Of a stretch of 8,249 nt of DNA, positions 6,410 through 8,249 are shown one piece after another. Under the pieces are notes generated by a model. It made no database searches. It saw nothing but the letters and a program-made list of their open reading frames with translations, and was not told the DNA's origin. The stretch comes from Chitinophagaceae bacterium (GTDB taxonomy: Bacteria; Bacteroidota; Bacteroidia; Chitinophagales; Chitinophagaceae). Location: the NCBI GenBank assembly GCA_003167015.1, contig PMUF01000096.1:1-8249 (forward strand). The letters run 5' to 3'. A program made the position numbers and the translations under genes. The number at the start of each line of letters is the position of its first letter. Positions within the stretch are counted from its first letter, which is position 1.

Positions 6410-6657
6410 TTGTAGGTGTCCTGGCTATCATTATAAATAGACTCCCATGCTTTTACTTTATCGTCTCCCAGCAATTCGAGAATGTCAAAGATAGGATCGC
6501 TCTTTTTCTTCCACACTGTCAATTCCGAGTCGGCATAACTGGATACGTACATACAATAATCCGTCTCCATGTTCACCTTGATCAACCCGACAGGCCCCTG
6601 CTCATTTTCCTGTATCAGGTAATAACAACCCTTTTCCAACAACGCATACGAATACAT
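6388..6657 (-). CDS. Small acidic hypothetical protein (89 aa)
   Basis: I do not recognise the family. The 89-residue product is soluble-looking and acidic. It begins MYSYALLEKGCYYLIQENE, continues with a hydrophobic/aromatic pattern suggesting beta strands (GPVGLIKVNMETDYCMYVSS), then a more helical part (DPIFDILELLGDDKVKAWES), and ends in a tail rich in Asp, Glu and Tyr (YNYEEDEE). The balanced composition, the AAGGTG ribosome-binding-like site (6662-6667) and the promoter-like TAAATTTG further upstream support a real gene. The final 22 bp overlap the end of the convergent membrane protein gene. It could be a small folded regulatory or housekeeping protein, but nothing in the context decides this. 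The start ATG is preceded by an out-of-frame ATG four bases earlier. Confidence 0.68.
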   Translation of the reverse strand: MYSYALLEKGCYYLIQENEQGPVGLIKVNMETDYCMYVSSYADSELTVWKKKSDPIFDILELLGDDKVKAWESIYNDSQDTYNYEEDEE

Positions 6658-6661
6658 ACAT

Positions 6662-6667
6662 CACCTT
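6662..6667 (-). promoter_or_regulatory. Ribosome-binding-like site for the 89-aa gene
   Basis: On the minus strand AAGGTG lies four bases before the ATG that ends at 6657, after a run of As. It is the clearest Shine-Dalgarno-like sequence before any start in the window, where other genes lack one. An out-of-frame ATG falls between it and the chosen start. It supports translation starting at 6657. Confidence 0.4.
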
Positions 6668-6785
6668 TTTTAAGATAAAACAATACAAATCAAACAAATC
6701 CTGTTAGAAAATATGGGTAGTAAGTAGGTTTTGACCGGCTGTAAGGAAAAGCTGGAGTTAGTAAGGCCTTCCGTCCGCGGCAACA

Positions 6786-6793
6786 CAAATTTA
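6786..6793 (-). promoter_or_regulatory. Candidate -7 element for the 89-aa gene
   Basis: Read on the minus strand this is TAAATTTG, an exact match to the Bacteroidota -7 consensus TAnnTTTG. It would start transcription near 6780 and give a leader of about 120 bases. No good TTTG or TTG partner is seen at the expected upstream distance. The rest of the 215-bp gap (6658-6872) shows no gene and no strong repeat; several TTTG copies on the minus strand at about 6687-6700 could belong to an alternative promoter closer to the gene. Confidence 0.35.
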
Positions 6794-6872
6794 CGATTTT
6801 TGCCTGATGCGCCGGGATATCTTCTGAGCCCTTTCGGGCCTTCACAAATAATTAACCTTTATGTATTGATAA

Positions 6873-8249
6873 TCAATGTTTTATAACTTCACCTTTTTCC
6901 AACTGCAAGAACTTGTCGATACAGGCAGGCAATTCCTGGCGATAGTGACTAACGTAGATCAGCGTCTTATTGAATGCTTCGCAAAGCGCCGTCACCAGCG
7001 ACTTGAAATAGGCCGTTTGTTCTTCATCCAGCCCCTGGGAAGGTTCATCGAGGATCAGCATGGGTGGATTCTTAATCAATGCCCGCGCCAGCAATACCAT
7101 CCGCTGTTGTCCTGTGGACAACTGCACCAGTCGTCGGGTGCGCAGCTCCTGTAAGGACAACAGCTGCATCCAGAGCAGCGTTATCTCTTCCTGTTGGGCA
7201 GTCAGTGGCCGGAAGAGGCCTATCGTGTCGAACAACCCCGAGGCGATGACCTCAAAACAATTGGCGCCGCTATCGAAATAGAGGTGCAGTTCCGGCGATA
7301 CGAACCCTATTTTCCGCTTGATGTCCCATATTGTCTCCCCTGTACCGCGCCGGCGGTCGAATAGCCAGATCTCGTTGGCATAAGCCTGGGGATTGTCTGC
7401 GGTGATGAGGCTCAATAAGGTGGATTTGCCGGCTCCGTTCGGACCGCTGACATTCCACCTCTCGCCTTTTCTGACCTCCCAGTTGATATGGTTCAGGATG
7501 GTGGCCTCGCCATATTTGATCGTCGTATCTATCATTTTCACTGCGACCGAGAAATCGTCTCCGGCTGTCGCGTCATCCTGGGCCGTCTGTCTCAACCGGG
7601 TCAAAATGGCGGTATTCAGCTGCGCCGTCGCGTTGGGTTGCGAGCCGTGACGGAAACCGGCCCTGGCCCCGCAGAAGGACCATCGTCCTTTTTCCAGTTG
7701 CCCGATATGAGTGATGCAATCGGGGATCTCCCGTGATGAGGTGATCAGCAGGATCTGCATCCCTTCTGCCGCCAGCCGGTTGACGATGCCATGCAGGGTA
7801 GCCCTTCCTTCTGTATCCAACCCCAGGAAAGGATTGTCCAGGATGAGGCACTCCGGATCTTCCAGCAGCGCTATGGCCAGTTGCACTCTTTTGTTCTCGC
7901 CATTGGACAGCTGGATCAACGGTTTGTTCAGCAGGGGCCGGATATGCAGGCTATCCAGCCAGGATGCCGTCACCGATGTTTCGTTGCCTCCCCAGCCGGT
8001 ATATTCCGCCAGTTCCTGCGCGACAGTGATCGTCTTGTCGGCATCGGAGGCGTTGAAACGCTGCTGGTAATACAATTCCGTGGCCCCTGCCTGGCTGCGA
8101 AACTTATGCTGTTGCTCCACCATGGCGATCCGGCATTTTCCGGGGTGGGGTAAGGCGTCTGTATCATCGGGCTCCTTCATCTCCCCGGTATGGAAATGCC
8201 TGCCCATCAGGGTGTGTGCCAACACGGTCTTGCCGCTGCCGGACTCGCC
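6873..8249 (-). CDS. modF: ModF/PhrA-like tandem ABC ATPase, N-terminus cut by window edge
   Basis: The protein has two ABC ATPase domains in one chain and no membrane segment, as in E. coli ModF (PhrA), a gene of the molybdate-transport locus whose role is not well settled. 458 residues are visible; only about 35 appear missing, since the first complete motif at the window edge is Walker A GESGSGKT (8226-8249). Domain 1 has a signature LSNGENKR but an altered Walker B, LILDNPFLGLD, with Asn (codon 7833-7835) where the catalytic Glu is expected, and SSREI where the switch His usually lies. Domain 2 is canonical: GPNGAGKSTLLSLIT, LSTGQQRM, LILDEPSQGLD and YVSH. ModF-like identity rests on RRRGTGETIWDIKRKIGFVS in domain 2, close to the E. 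coli sequence. No molybdate permease or binding-protein gene is visible. The GTG at 8223-8225 is not the real start, because Walker A lies upstream. Confidence 0.87.
   Translation of the reverse strand, partial: GESGSGKTVLAHTLMGRHFHTGEMKEPDDTDALPHPGKCRIAMVEQQHKFRSQAGATELYYQQRFNASDADKTITVAQELAEYTGWGGNETSVTASWLDSLHIRPLLNKPLIQLSNGENKRVQLAIALLEDPECLILDNPFLGLDTEGRATLHGIVNRLAAEGMQILLITSSREIPDCITHIGQLEKGRWSFCGARAGFRHGSQPNATAQLNTAILTRLRQTAQDDATAGDDFSVAVKMIDTTIKYGEATILNHINWEVRKGERWNVSGPNGAGKSTLLSLITADNPQAYANEIWLFDRRRGTGETIWDIKRKIGFVSPELHLYFDSGANCFEVIASGLFDTIGLFRPLTAQQEEITLLWMQLLSLQELRTRRLVQLSTGQQRMVLLARALIKNPPMLILDEPSQGLDEEQTAYFKSLVTALCEAFNKTLIYVSHYRQELPACIDKFLQLEKGEVIKH

Noticed and set aside
6828..6839. 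Short hairpin GCCC-TTTC-GGGC downstream of the ModF-like gene
   Set aside because: The stem is only four pairs and no T-run follows on the minus strand, so calling it a terminator is not justified.
6865..6877. Palindrome ATTGATAATCAAT spanning the ModF-like stop codon
   Set aside because: Six AT-rich pairs around one base are expected by chance in such sequence; there is no second copy to suggest an operator.
7711..8153. Plus-strand open frames opposite the ModF-like gene
   Set aside because: The minus strand encodes continuous ABC ATPase motifs here; the opposing translations are Ser-rich without domains.
1..8249. Mobile element, CRISPR, tRNA or phage-defence system
   Set aside because: No transposase or integrase, no regularly spaced repeats, no tRNA-like cloverleaf and no defence-type gene cluster were seen; the recognisable genes are mostly housekeeping.

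Overview
The window looks like ordinary chromosomal sequence from a Bacteroidota bacterium, most likely of the Chitinophagaceae type. I base this on protein style (PrmA, PlsY and DnaG resemble that phylum's versions), on the lack of clear Shine-Dalgarno sites before most genes, and on AT-rich motifs resembling the phylum's TAnnTTTG -7 element. Lineage is judged from recall of family sequences, not from a search. I see no tRNA, rRNA, CRISPR array, insertion sequence, prophage gene or integration site.

Positions 1-2869 hold four genes on the + strand: the 3' end of pnp (RNA decay), prmA (ribosomal protein L11 methylation), plsY (first acylation in phospholipid synthesis) and a two-domain YdeI/OmpD-associated-family protein. 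After pnp come three consecutive perfect hairpins. The last has an intrinsic-terminator shape, and its T-run ends only nine bases before the prmA start codon. Promoter-like motifs precede plsY and the YdeI-family gene. A DinB-superfamily gene (2925-3488, +) follows and converges on dnaG, the replication primase (3526-5526, -), across a 37-bp GC-rich gap.

Divergent from dnaG is a predicted seven-helix membrane protein of unknown function (5726-6409, +), which probably starts at TTG. Its 3' end overlaps by 22 bp the end of a convergent 89-residue acidic protein gene (6388-6657, -). A 215-bp gap with a promoter-like motif for that small gene follows. The window closes with most of a tandem ABC ATPase of the ModF/PhrA type (6873 to the right edge, -), which lacks its extreme N-terminus only because the window ends.

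The genes are mostly housekeeping and do not form one pathway. I found no convincing new multi-gene system. The points worth checking are the terminator abutting prmA, the asymmetric ATP sites of the ModF-like protein, the overlapping convergent gene pair, and the two unassigned proteins in it.
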